Shown: positions 8,481-16,849 of the stretch, one piece after another
Position numbering within the stretch: the first letter of the stretch is position 1
Layout: the number at the start of each line of letters is the position of its first letter
Assembly: GCF_021538675.1 (NCBI RefSeq)
Contig: NZ_JAJUKH010000001.1
Span: 310,001 to 374,000 of the forward strand
Source of the DNA: Paenarthrobacter sp. AR 02
GTDB lineage: Bacteria > Actinomycetota > Actinomycetes > Actinomycetales > Micrococcaceae
Reading direction: 5' to 3'
Length of the DNA stretch: 64,000 nt
Program-made: the position numbers and the translations under genes
The notes under the pieces: model-generated
Database searches by the model: none
The model's input: the letters and a program-made list of their open reading frames with translations, nothing else
Told to the model about the DNA's origin: nothing

Positions 8481-10213
8481 TGTAAGTCTCCTTCGTCGGC
8501 GGTGTGTGCCCACTCAGCGAAGGTCTGGCCCTCGGCGCCAACGGCGACGAACTTACGGACCACACGCTCCACGTAATCGGGCAGGTCTTCCACCGTGACC
8601 TTGAGGCCGCGGACGGTACGTCCCAGGCCGGCTTCCTCGCGCTCGTTATTGGCCAGCCCGCCACCGAGGTGGACCTGGAAACCCGGGGTGGGGTCGCCGT
8701 CGGGCGTTGGCAGCATCATGCCCTTCAGGCCGATATCGGCCGTCTGGATACGTGCGCAGGAGTTCGGGCAGCCATTGATGTGGAGGGACAGTGCCGACGG
8801 CAGCTGCTTGGTCTCCACGAGGTCGGCCAGACGGCGCTCCAGCTCGGCAATGGCCGTGGCGGCCGTAACCTTGGTTTCCACGATGGCCAGCTTGCAGAAT
8901 TCGATACCGGTGCAGGCGATGGTGCCGCGACGGAACACTGACGGCCGGGCGGAAAAGCCCATGGGGTCCAGCTCGGCGATGAGCGGCTCCACCTGTTCCT
9001 TGGCAACATCCAGAATCACCAGCTTCTGGTGAGGAGTAGTGCGCAGCCGGTAGGAACCGTGCTTCTCCAACGTGTCGGCCAAGGTGACCAGTGCTTCGCC
9101 GGACGTGCGGCCCACAGTGGGTGTGACGCCGATGAAGAACTTGCCGTCCTTCTGCTCGTGCACGCCAATGTGGTCGCCCGGCGCGTTCGGCTTCGGGGCC
9201 GCAGGGCCGTCGGGAAGCTTGAAGCCCAGGTATTCATCTTCGAGGATCTGGCGGAACTTGGCCGGACCCCAGTCGTTCATGAGGAATTTCAGTCGGGCCT
9301 TGGTGCGCATGCGGCGGTAGCCGTAGTCGCGGAAGATGCTGGTGACTCCCAGCCATACTTCAGCGGCAACATCGGCGGAGACGAACACACCCAGGCGTTC
9401 GGCCAGGCGCGGGTTGGTGGACAGGCCACCGCCCACCCAGAGGTCGTAGCCGGCACCAAGCTCAGGGTGGACAACGCCAACCAGGGCGAAGTCGTTGATT
9501 TCGTGGACCACGTCCTGGGACGGGTGTCCGGTGATCGCCGTCTTGTACTTGCGCGGCAGGTTGGCCAGCTCCGGGTCGCCGATGAACCGCTCGGCCAGCT
9601 CGTGGATCAGCGGCGTGGGATCGATGATCTCGTCCTTGGCGATGCCGGCGACCGGGGAGCCCAGGATGACGCGGGGAACGTCGCCGCAGGCCTCGGTGGT
9701 GGACAGGCCGATACCTTCAAGGCGACGCCAGATCTCCGGAACATCCTCAACGCGGATCCAGTGCAGCTGGATGTTCTGGCGGTCCGTCAGGTCGGCCGAT
9801 CCCCGGGCAAAGTCAACGGAGATCTGACCGATGACACGCAGCTGCTCGGTGGTCAGCGCACCGCCGTCGATGCGCACGCGCAGCATGAAGTACTTGTCTT
9901 CGAGTTCGTGCGGTTCAAGCGTTGCCGTCTTGCCGCCGTCGATCCCGGGCTTGCGCTGCGTGTAGAGGCCCCACCAACGGAAGCGTCCGTGCAGGTCCGT
10001 GCCGTCGATCGAGTCGAAGCCTTCTTTTGAGTAGACAGACTCAATGCGCTCACGGACGTTCAGCCCGTTGTCTTCCTGCTTCCAGGTTTCGTTGGCGTTG
10101 AGCGGGGCGGTGCCGTCAACCTTCCACTGGCCGTGGGGCTTGGCGGCAGGGCGGGTGCGCGCCGGGCGCTTGGCGGTCTCCGCGGACGCGCCGGCTACAG
10201 CTGTATCTGTCAT
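8477..10213 (-). CDS. sir: Ferredoxin-type sulfite reductase (siroheme, 4Fe-4S)
   Basis: This 578-residue enzyme reduces sulfite to sulfide in six electron steps, using ferredoxin. It has the duplicated ferrodoxin-like halves of the nitrite/sulfite reductase family. The siroheme and [4Fe-4S] ligands lie in ACTGIEFCKLAIVE and NGCPNSCAR in the second half, and TDRQNIQLHW is in the first. The close relative NirA of mycobacteria, once called a nitrite reductase, acts on sulfite, and the cys neighbours support that role here. The ATG at 10213 sits 6 bases after a TACCCT box, so the mRNA is probably leaderless. It is the first gene of the cys operon. Confidence 0.93.
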   Translation of the reverse strand: MTDTAVAGASAETAKRPARTRPAAKPHGQWKVDGTAPLNANETWKQEDNGLNVRERIESVYSKEGFDSIDGTDLHGRFRWWGLYTQRKPGIDGGKTATLEPHELEDKYFMLRVRIDGGALTTEQLRVIGQISVDFARGSADLTDRQNIQLHWIRVEDVPEIWRRLEGIGLSTTEACGDVPRVILGSPVAGIAKDEIIDPTPLIHELAERFIGDPELANLPRKYKTAITGHPSQDVVHEINDFALVGVVHPELGAGYDLWVGGGLSTNPRLAERLGVFVSADVAAEVWLGVTSIFRDYGYRRMRTKARLKFLMNDWGPAKFRQILEDEYLGFKLPDGPAAPKPNAPGDHIGVHEQKDGKFFIGVTPTVGRTSGEALVTLADTLEKHGSYRLRTTPHQKLVILDVAKEQVEPLIAELDPMGFSARPSVFRRGTIACTGIEFCKLAIVETKVTAATAIAELERRLADLVETKQLPSALSLHINGCPNSCARIQTADIGLKGMMLPTPDGDPTPGFQVHLGGGLANNEREEAGLGRTVRGLKVTVEDLPDYVERVVRKFVAVGAEGQTFAEWAHTADEGDLQ

Positions 10214-10249
10214 ATATCGAGGGTAGGTCTGGCCAGATTTAGCCAGCAA
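10214..10249 (-). promoter_or_regulatory. Leaderless promoter of the cys operon with internal palindrome
   Basis: On the minus strand, -35 TTGCTG (10249-10244), an 18-base spacer and -10 TACCCT (10225-10220) are followed after 6 bases by the ATG. The palindrome TCTGGCCAGA (10228-10237) fills part of the spacer and is a candidate repressor site. Confidence 0.6.
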
Positions 10250-10256
10250 AGGTCTG

Positions 10257-10286
10257 GAAATGTTGAGTCACCTAGGGAAACATTTC
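10257..10286. promoter_or_regulatory. Inverted repeat upstream of the cys promoter
   Basis: GAAATGTT (10257-10264) and AACATTTC (10279-10286) are exact reverse complements, 14 bases apart, immediately upstream of the -35 box. The position suits an activator or co-regulator of sulfate assimilation. The regulator is unknown. Confidence 0.4.
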
Positions 10287-10348
10287 GTCACGAACACGCC
10301 GACGGCCTTGTCCGGCGGCGCCACATATGCAGGCGGATGTGGAGGCAA

Positions 10349-11047
10349 TCAGCTCGCCAGCACCGCGTCGTAGCGTTCCAACGCGATCTCGGCGAGCACC
10401 GGTGAAGGCAGCAGCGGAGCCGCCACAACGTCAGCTCCAGCCTTGGCCAGCTGATCGTGGAAATAGCCGGTCGCCAAGAGGTACGACGCGATGAACACCC
10501 GTCCCGTCCCACCATCGGCGGCGAGCTCGGCACGCAAGGAGGCGACGCCGTCGGGCACTGTCGGCTTGGCACTGGCGCCATAGGCGACCCGGACCTTGTT
10601 GGGGAGCAGCTCAGCGAGCAGGCGCGCTTGCTCTTCCGAGTCCACCGAACCGTCCGGAAGCGAGGAGCCGGCGGCAGCCACCAGCACGCCGTCGTTCTCC
10701 TCCAGGCCTGCCGCCCGCAGATGCACGGCAAGCAGCTCAGCCAGCCGCGGATCCGGGCCGAGCGGCCTGGCCGCGATCACTTCGGGCCGACTCTTGATCG
10801 CCTTGGGTACGTCCACTTTGATGTGGAAGCCAGTGGACAGCAAAAGCGGGACGACGACGGCGGCAGTCCCCTCGGGCAGGCCCTCCACCACTCCCCCCAA
10901 CTCAGGTTCCTGCACGTCCACGTAGGCCTCGAGCACCCGCAAGCCGGGGCGAAGGGCCTCGATGTCGGCCATGACCTGGCGGATGGCTGCCTGGCCTTCG
11001 GCGTTGCGGGTTCCGTGGGCGCACGCGATCAAAACGGGGCTGTTCAT
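10349..11047 (-). CDS. Sirohydrochlorin chelatase-like protein (CbiX/SirB family)
   Basis: This is a 232-residue protein with two CbiX-type halves. The N-terminal ACAHGTRN carries the family's metal-binding His, and LLLSTGFHIKVDVPKA carries the second His region; the second half has YLLATGYFHDQL. These enzymes insert iron or cobalt into sirohydrochlorin. Directly upstream of the siroheme-dependent sulfite reductase, the likely job is to make siroheme. The start at 11047 begins just before the family motif and has a TACGCT box 7 bases upstream; the longer frame from 11110 adds 21 residues that do not look like the family. No siroheme synthase (cysG) was seen in the window. Confidence 0.82.
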   Translation of the reverse strand: MNSPVLIACAHGTRNAEGQAAIRQVMADIEALRPGLRVLEAYVDVQEPELGGVVEGLPEGTAAVVVPLLLSTGFHIKVDVPKAIKSRPEVIAARPLGPDPRLAELLAVHLRAAGLEENDGVLVAAAGSSLPDGSVDSEEQARLLAELLPNKVRVAYGASAKPTVPDGVASLRAELAADGGTGRVFIASYLLATGYFHDQLAKAGADVVAAPLLPSPVLAEIALERYDAVLAS

Positions 11048-11110
11048 GGGAGCTAGCGTAACGTTGAGCCAGCATCTGTTGAGAGCCGTACCCAGAAAGA
11101 AACCGTCCAC

Positions 11111-11782
11111 TTGATTTCCATCGACATCCTTCTTCTGTGGCTTGACCTGTTCGGCGTGTTTTTCTTCGCGGTCTCCGGGTCACTGTTGGCGGCCCGCAAA
11201 CAGTTCGACATTGTGGGTTCCGTGCTCCTGGCCTCGATTGTGGCGCTGGGCGGCGGCGTGATCCGCGACATCATCATCAACGCCGGTCCCCCGATCGCGT
11301 TCACCAACCCCGCCTATCTGGTCCCGCCCCTGCTGGCGGCAATGCTGGTGTACTTCCTGTTCTCCTCGGTTCAGCGCTTCACCTCCCTTTTAACGCTCTT
11401 CGACGCCGGCGGCCTGGCTCTCTTCTGCATCACCGGGACGCTCAAGGCCCTGACCGCGGGCGTAAATCCTGTTGCCGCAATCCTGCTGGGTGTGACCACT
11501 GCCGTGGGTGGCGGACTGCTGCGCGACATTACGGCGAACGAGGTCCCCACACTCTTCAACGCCCGCGACCTCTATGCCCTTCCGGCCTTTGTTGGTGCCG
11601 GCTTAACCACGTTGCTGTGGCATTTGGGGCTGTTCACCGGGCTCTCTGCCTGCGTCGTAGCCGCCGTCGTTTTCGCTTTCCGCGTCACTGCCTGGCGACG
11701 CAGCTGGCGCGTGCCGCTCGCGGTCCGTGGATGGCACCGGCCCGGCCGCGGAACGGGCGCAATTTCGGGTGCCCGGGATTAG
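11111..11782 (+). CDS. TRIC/UPF0126-type membrane protein
   Basis: This 223-residue protein has about seven hydrophobic segments and an internal duplication: GSLLAARKQFDIVGSVLLASIVALGGGVIRD is echoed by LGVTTAVGGGLLRDI. Both halves carry the GGGxxRD signature of the UPF0126/TRIC family, whose bacterial members are homotrimeric cation channels. The start is the TTG at 11111, because no ATG or GTG fits before the conserved first helix. The tail after the last helix is basic (WRRSWR...). It is divergent from the chelatase gene with 63 bases between. The transported ion and physiological role are unknown. Confidence 0.83.
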   Translation: MISIDILLLWLDLFGVFFFAVSGSLLAARKQFDIVGSVLLASIVALGGGVIRDIIINAGPPIAFTNPAYLVPPLLAAMLVYFLFSSVQRFTSLLTLFDAGGLALFCITGTLKALTAGVNPVAAILLGVTTAVGGGLLRDITANEVPTLFNARDLYALPAFVGAGLTTLLWHLGLFTGLSACVVAAVVFAFRVTAWRRSWRVPLAVRGWHRPGRGTGAISGARD

Positions 11783-11795
11783 CTAGGATAAGAGC

Positions 11796-12218
11796 ATGAC
11801 TGACATGTTCCTCGAGAAGTTCCGCGCGCTGGTCCCAAAGTATCTCGAGGATGAATGGCAGGAAGAGGATGGCCTCACACCCTCCGAACTGGACGAGGCC
11901 CTTGCCGACCACTCCTTCACCATCCCGCTGGTTCTCCGCGAGTTCTACCTCGCCATCGGCGGTTGCGAAGACCTCATGGAGGCCTACCACTACTTCTGGG
12001 ATCCCGAGGAACTCGAAGTCGACGACGAAGGTTTCCTCATGTTCCTGGAGGACGAGGACGAGCAATTCACCTGGGGCTTCCGCACCGCTGATCTTGGCAT
12101 CCCCGATCCCATTGTCTGGCGGCGCAACAACGCCCGCGGACAGTGGAAGAGCGAAGAAGGAACGTTCTCCGAGTTCGTCTTCGACATGTTCGAGTGGGCG
12201 TTCAACGACGAAGACTAG
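11796..12218 (+). CDS. SMI1/KNR4 (SUKH) family protein
   Basis: This is a very acidic 140-residue protein (many Asp and Glu). LTPSELDEALADHSFTIPLVLREFYLAIGG matches the SUKH fold entry motif, where the Pro-hydrophobic-FY stretch is typical. SUKH proteins include immunity proteins of polymorphic toxin systems and housekeeping members. No toxin gene is adjacent, so this copy is probably a stand-alone member. The ATG at 11796 lies 6 bases after TAGGAT (11784-11789), a leaderless arrangement. It is 13 bases after the TRIC-like gene, but has its own promoter. Confidence 0.72.
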   Translation: MTDMFLEKFRALVPKYLEDEWQEEDGLTPSELDEALADHSFTIPLVLREFYLAIGGCEDLMEAYHYFWDPEELEVDDEGFLMFLEDEDEQFTWGFRTADLGIPDPIVWRRNNARGQWKSEEGTFSEFVFDMFEWAFNDED

Positions 12219-12269
12219 GTCCTTTTTCAGGGCGCCCCCGTGGCTTCCTGACCCTGTTTGAACGACACG

Positions 12270-12311
12270 CAGCCCCTATGCAACCTTGATTGATTGCATG
12301 GGGGCTGTTTT
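12270..12311 (+). terminator. Rho-independent terminator after the SUKH gene
   Basis: A 14-bp stem with one G-U pair (arms 12270-12283 and 12294-12307), a 10-base loop, and TTTT directly after it. Confidence 0.85.
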
Positions 12312-12609
12312 GCATTGAAAGAAGGTCACAAAGCCACGGGTTTCCGGGCTTAAACGGAATGGCCCCGGCTCGCTGCAACGTTACGAGTCATACGCTGCAC
12401 CGAACCGGGACCACAATCTCCGTTCGCATCAGACCCACCGGAGGCATTTAGTGGATCCGTGAATAGCTTATGACAAGCCTGTCACAAGCGCAACTCTTAG
12501 CGTCAACGTAAATTCAAAGATGCCGTTGCGTTTTTACGGCCCGGTGTAGTTATCCACATAGGCCGAAAAGCAGGCTTTGGAGAGTCTCCAACGCCGCAAC
12601 CATAGCCTG
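12312..12609. other. Intergenic stretch without a recognisable gene
   Basis: No convincing reading frame or structured RNA was seen between the SUKH terminator and the AbiEi-like gene. Only short frames without ribosome sites occur. The last part holds the upstream region of the next gene. Confidence 0.6.
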
Positions 12610-13386
12610 ATGGACCTCACCCAATTCCTCCGATCCAGACTCGGCGCGGCCAGAACCGCAGACTTGAAGCGGGCCGGGTTCTCTGAACGAACACTGGCAT
12701 CGGCGTTGAACAACGGGGTGATCACCCGATTGCAGCGAGGCGTCTACGTCACCAAAGGAGCAGACCCCGACGTCGTAGCCGCCTTTCGCGCGAATGGCCG
12801 CCTGACCTGTATCTCGGCAGCGAGGTTCTACGGACTTTGGATACTTCGCGAACCAGAAACTTCGCACTTAAGCTGCGGCAACGGTCTGCCCAAGCCGCAG
12901 GTTGTTGACCACGCCTGCATGGCCCATCCCCCGCATCCCTATCTACCTGTTGCAGGCGTGGCTGACGTTCTCATTCACGCCCTTCGTTGCCGGCCGGAGC
13001 TGGAGTCGCTGGTCATGGTCCAGAGTGCTGTGAGCCAGGCGCTGCTCAGTCCGGATTACCTAAGGTCCAAACTGGCGGGTCCCCGCAATGGCCGGGCGCG
13101 GGCTGTTGTGGGGTTGGTCCTTCCCAGGGCAGATTCTTTGCTGGAAGTCCTGGCTCATGTCCACTTCACCAGGGCAGGACTCAGGGTGAAGATGCACGTG
13201 CAGCTACCCGGGGTTGGTGAAGTCGACTGCCTGATCAACGATTGCCTGGTGATCGAGCTGGACGGCGGTACCCACGTCCACCATCCGGGGAAGATGGTGG
13301 CTGAAGTGCTCATCGTGCTGGGTAACAGGGAAGCCGGGCACTTCGGACCGTCGCGGTGGACACCAAAGTGGGTGCCGGCGTCGTGA
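12610..13386 (+). pseudogene. AbiEi-like / DUF559-type protein, C-terminus probably frameshifted
   Basis: The frame encodes 258 residues. The N-terminal part (LRSRLGAARTADLKRAGFSERTLASALNNGVITRLQRGVYV) is the winged-helix domain of AbiEi-type antitoxin-like regulators. The middle matches the family layout, and the C-terminal part begins a DUF559/restriction-like fold (VGEVDCLINDCLVIELDGG, with the conserved Asp and Glu). After GGTHVHHPGKM the sequence no longer resembles the fold (Arg/Asp-rich helix and final strands are missing) and runs into VLIVLGNREAGHF to a stop, suggesting a frameshift or decay near 13290. No AbiEii toxin is adjacent. The ATG at 12610 is chosen over 12577 because the domain starts there. 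Confidence 0.6.
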
Positions 13387-13429
13387 TTCGACCGTCTGCC
13401 GTGGCGATCCAAGCTTCTTTGGAACGAAA

Positions 13430-13469
13430 ACGGCCGCTTTGCAACCCGAAAAGGGTGCAAAGCGGCCGT
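13430..13469. terminator. Bidirectional terminator
   Basis: A 17-bp stem (13430-13447 with 13453-13469, one bulged A) and the loop GAAAA lie between the convergent AbiEi-like and polyprenyl synthase genes. Confidence 0.85.
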
Positions 13470-13511
13470 CAAGCGCCTAAAGCGGGTCAGGAAGCCACAG
13501 CACGGAAGAAC

Positions 13512-14615
13512 TTAGCTGCTGCGGTCCACTACAGCGTGGGCGAAGTTCGTCAGCGACGCCTTCACCACGCCTTCCGGCAACGGAGCGAGTGCAGCAACGG
13601 CCTCGGCAGACCATTGGCGCGCGATCTTCCAGGACTCACTGGTGACGGGGTGTTCGCGCAGACCTGCAACGGCCTCAGCCAAAGCCGAATCGGAGGACAA
13701 GTCGCCGTCGATCAGTTCAAGGAGTTCGGCAGCAGAGGTGTCCCCTGCGGCAGCATCGCGGCGCAGCAACAGCACCGGAAGGGTGGGTACGCCTTCGCGG
13801 AGGTCGGTGCCGGGGGATTTTCCGGACTTGACCTTTACCCCGGTGACGTCGATGACGTCGTCGGCAAGCTGGAACGCGACGCCAACCTTTTCACCGTACT
13901 CAACCAGCAAATCCTCAAAGGATTCATCGGCACCGGCGAAGATCGCGCCGAGCTGCCCGGAGGCCGCAACCAGGGATCCGGTCTTGTCCGCGATGACGGA
14001 AAGGTAGTGCTCCACGGGGTCCTCGTCCTCGCGTGGCCCCACGGTTTCGTGCAATTGGCCCAGGCAGAGGCGTTCGAAAGTCCGGGCCTGGATACCGAGG
14101 GCACGAGAGCCGAGTTCGGAGACAAGGATGGAGGCGCGGGCGAAGATGAGGTCGCCGGTGAGGATGGCCACGGAGTTGCCCCAGACCTCGTGTGCTGTGG
14201 GAGCCCCGCGACGGAACGGAGCCGAGTCCATGACGTCGTCGTGGTAGAGCGTGGCCAGGTGCGTGAGCTCAACAACCACGGCAGCCTGGACAACCTCCGG
14301 GCGCGAAGCATCACCGAGGTGTGCACACAGCAGTGTGAGCAGCGGTCGGATGCGCTTGCCACCGGCTTCCACCAGGTGGCGCGACGTCGCGTCAGCCAAG
14401 GGGTCAGAGTTGGAAATGGCTTCGCGAAGCTTCTTCTCCACCCGGGCAAGGTTGTTGGTGATGGCGGGGCCGAGTTCGGCGTCCCCTGCGATGGCAGCGA
14501 AACCGGCGGGCAGTTGCAGTCCCGTAGCAATCGCTGTGGTGTTCAGGGAAGGCTCGTTGGAGTCAGGCAGGCCGTGCCCGGCATGCGTCCAACTATGTTC
14601 GGCAGAGTTCGTCAC
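13512..14615 (-). CDS. Polyprenyl diphosphate synthase, long-chain trans type
   Basis: This 367-residue enzyme extends an allylic diphosphate with isopentenyl units to make a C35-C50 side-chain precursor. The first Asp-rich motif is HDDVMDSAPFRRG and the second is QLADDVIDV, both intact. GGKRIRPLL binds IPP. Its place next to a geranylgeranyl-reductase-like gene and menG points to the menaquinone side chain, which in Arthrobacter is typically nine isoprene units, partly hydrogenated (known for the genus; not shown by sequence). The first 45 residues are variable and not part of the catalytic fold. The stop codon of the reductase gene is 9 bases upstream. Confidence 0.92.
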   Translation of the reverse strand: MTNSAEHSWTHAGHGLPDSNEPSLNTTAIATGLQLPAGFAAIAGDAELGPAITNNLARVEKKLREAISNSDPLADATSRHLVEAGGKRIRPLLTLLCAHLGDASRPEVVQAAVVVELTHLATLYHDDVMDSAPFRRGAPTAHEVWGNSVAILTGDLIFARASILVSELGSRALGIQARTFERLCLGQLHETVGPREDEDPVEHYLSVIADKTGSLVAASGQLGAIFAGADESFEDLLVEYGEKVGVAFQLADDVIDVTGVKVKSGKSPGTDLREGVPTLPVLLLRRDAAAGDTSAAELLELIDGDLSSDSALAEAVAGLREHPVTSESWKIARQWSAEAVAALAPLPEGVVKASLTNFAHAVVDRSS

Positions 14616-14624
14616 GGGTTAACC

Positions 14625-15968
14625 CTAACTAGTTGTTGCGGAAACCGCGGTGTCGGAGCCGGCTGCGGTGAGCGCGCCGGACGAAGAAGTGTTGGACGTC
14701 GCCGGAACCAGCATTTCGAGGACCCGGATCACGCGGTCCTCGAAGCCTTTCGCTGACGGATCGGTGAGGTTCGCGAGCATGCGGACCACGAACCGCATCA
14801 GCACCGGAATCGGCATTCCCGTGCGCAGTGCCAGCTTCATGACAGCCGGCTTGCCAATCAAGGAAGCGAAGAGCCGTCCCAGCGTGAAGTGCGATCCCCA
14901 CTGGTCCCGCACATAGTCCGCGTACCGCGCAAGGTGCGCATCGGCGTCGTGCGTGTTCCAGCCGGCCGAAGCGGAGCGGGAGGACGCATCAATGATGAAC
15001 TCGGCCGCGAAGCGGGCCGACTCCATGGCGTAGGAAATGCCCTCGCCATTGAAGGGGGACACCATGCCGCCGGCGTCGCCCAGCAGGAGCAGCCCGGGCG
15101 AGTAGTGCGGGGTGCGGTTGAAGCCCATGGGCAGCGCGGCACCACGGATCTCCCCCACCTGGTTCTCCGGAGTGAAGCCCCAGTCCGCGGGCATGCCGGC
15201 GGTCCATTCGCGCAGGACCTGCTTGTAGTCGAGCTTGCCGAATTGCTTGGAGGAGTTCAGGATGCCAAGGCCAACGTTGGAGGTGCCGTCACCAACACCA
15301 AAAACCCAGCCGTAACCGGGCAGCGGCTTGCCTGACTTATCCGGCAGTTCAAGCCAGCCTTCCATCCAGTCGTCCTCGTGCCGCGGCGACGTGAAATAGG
15401 TGCGCACGGCAACACCCAGCGGCCGGTCGTCCCGCTTGTGCATACCCAGCGACACGGCGGTCCGCGTGGAGTTACCGTCTGCGGCAAGAACGACGTCGGC
15501 ATGGAAGTCGCGCGTTTCGCCCGTCTTGCGTCCGGACTCGTCAAGGATGGCGGCACGTACGCCGACGACTCGGCCGTCGTCCGATTTCAGGGCCGACGTG
15601 ACACTGTGGTGTTCAAGCACGACGGCGCCCGCGGCCTGCGCGTGACGGGCCAGGTCTTCGTCGAAACCGAGACGCGTCCGGATCAGGCCGTACGTGGGAA
15701 AGTCGGCGACCTCGGGCCAGGGCAGCTCGATGGTGCGGCCGCCCGCAATGAGGCGGAGGCCCTTGTTCCGGCGCCACCCTTCCTCGACTGCGTGCGGGAG
15801 GCCGAGCTTCTGGATTTCCCGGACAGCCCGAGGGGTGAGTCCGTCGCCGCAGACCTTTTCACGGGGGAAGGAGGTCTTTTCCAGCACCGTGACGTCAATG
15901 CCCGCCTGGGCGAGGTAATACGCGGCGGTGGACCCGGCCGGGCCCGCGCCAACAATCAGTACTTTCAC
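14625..15968 (-). CDS. Geranylgeranyl-reductase-family flavoprotein (MenJ-like)
   Basis: This 447-residue FAD enzyme has the dinucleotide-binding motif VLIVGAGPAGSTAAYYLA at the N-terminus, followed by EKTSFPREKVCGDGLTPRAV, typical of the geranylgeranyl reductase family. A second FAD motif, LLLGDAGGMVSPFNGEGI, lies near residue 290. MenJ of mycobacteria reduces one double bond in the isoprenoid chain of menaquinone. The location between a polyprenyl synthase and menG supports the same role, giving a partly saturated MK side chain. The enzyme would act at the membrane surface. The C-terminal 25 residues are Ser/Thr-rich and poorly conserved. Confidence 0.88.
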   Translation of the reverse strand: MKVLIVGAGPAGSTAAYYLAQAGIDVTVLEKTSFPREKVCGDGLTPRAVREIQKLGLPHAVEEGWRRNKGLRLIAGGRTIELPWPEVADFPTYGLIRTRLGFDEDLARHAQAAGAVVLEHHSVTSALKSDDGRVVGVRAAILDESGRKTGETRDFHADVVLAADGNSTRTAVSLGMHKRDDRPLGVAVRTYFTSPRHEDDWMEGWLELPDKSGKPLPGYGWVFGVGDGTSNVGLGILNSSKQFGKLDYKQVLREWTAGMPADWGFTPENQVGEIRGAALPMGFNRTPHYSPGLLLLGDAGGMVSPFNGEGISYAMESARFAAEFIIDASSRSASAGWNTHDADAHLARYADYVRDQWGSHFTLGRLFASLIGKPAVMKLALRTGMPIPVLMRFVVRMLANLTDPSAKGFEDRVIRVLEMLVPATSNTSSSGALTAAGSDTAVSATTS

Positions 15969-15996
15969 GTCGTCCTAAATCAGCAGGCAGTACGAG

Positions 15997-16758
15997 CTAG
16001 CCGGCCTGGTGGCGCGGCTTTATCTGGCGGCGAAGCTTGGCTACGGGGACACTTTCGCGGTGCTCGGCGGGCTTCTGCGCGCGGTGCACGGCAACGATGC
16101 CGCCGCTGAGGTTGCGGTAAGTAACGTCAGTCCAGCCGGCGTCACTGAGCCACTGGGCCAAGTGGTCCTGGTCCGGCCAGGCACGGATGGACTCGGCGAG
16201 GTAGACGTAGGCATCGGGGTTGGAGGAAACCTTGGTGGCGATTGCCGGAAGCGCGCGCATCAAGTACTCCGTATAGAGGTTGCGCCACAGCGGCACGACC
16301 GGGTGCGAGAACTCGGCAATGACCAGCCGGCCGCCGGGTTTGGTGACGCGCAGCATTTCCTCGAGGGCCTTGCGCGGTTCAACGACGTTGCGCAGGCCGA
16401 AGGAGATGGTGGAGGCATCAAAACTGTTGTCCGCGAACGGCAGGTTGGTGGCGTCACCGGCAATGAAGTCGATGTCCGGACGGCGGCGCTTGCCGACTTT
16501 GAGCATGCCCAAGGAGAAGTCGCAGGCTACGACGTCAACGCCGGCGTCTGCGTAGGGTTCGCTGGAGGTACCGGTTCCAGCGGCGAGGTCCAGGACCTTC
16601 TGGCCGACCTTGACGTCCATGGCGTCCACCACGATCCGGCGCCACCGCCGGGTCTGCCCCATGGACAGGACGTCATTGACGACGTCGTATTTTGGGGCGA
16701 CATCATCAAACATCGTCGCAACTTCGTCCGGACGCTTTTCCAAGGATGCTCGGTTCAC
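15997..16758 (-). CDS. menG: Demethylmenaquinone methyltransferase
   Basis: This 253-residue class I SAM-dependent methyltransferase of the UbiE/MenG family carries out the last step of menaquinone synthesis. Motifs seen are [12 protein letters not shown] (SAM binding), [19 protein letters not shown] (signature I) and [17 protein letters not shown] (signature II). The N-terminal [25 protein letters not shown] is diagnostic for the family. The start is a GTG at 16758. It is divergent from menF with about 90 bases between, a shared promoter region containing TGTCT-C-AGACA (16767-16777). Because no ubiquinone genes are present, menG is preferred over ubiE. Confidence 0.93.
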   Translation of the reverse strand: MNRASLEKRPDEVATMFDDVAPKYDVVNDVLSMGQTRRWRRIVVDAMDVKVGQKVLDLAAGTGTSSEPYADAGVDVVACDFSLGMLKVGKRRRPDIDFIAGDATNLPFADNSFDASTISFGLRNVVEPRKALEEMLRVTKPGGRLVIAEFSHPVVPLWRNLYTEYLMRALPAIATKVSSNPDAYVYLAESIRAWPDQDHLAQWLSDAGWTDVTYRNLSGGIVAVHRAQKPAEHRESVPVAKLRRQIKPRHQAG

Positions 16759-16849
16759 CCTGTAATTGTCTCAGACATTCCGCCGACTTTGCTGCGCTGT
16801 AGAAGTCGGCTCAGATTCTGGCTGCAGGCGGGAGTACTGTTGTTCCATC

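Noticed and set aside
11796..12218. SUKH protein as an immunity gene of a polymorphic toxin
   Set aside because: No toxin, secretion or repeat gene lies next to it; the neighbours are a membrane channel and a terminator.
13356..14756. 466-codon frame on the plus strand
   Set aside because: Antisense to the polyprenyl synthase, whose two Asp-rich motifs are intact; no family resemblance in the frame.
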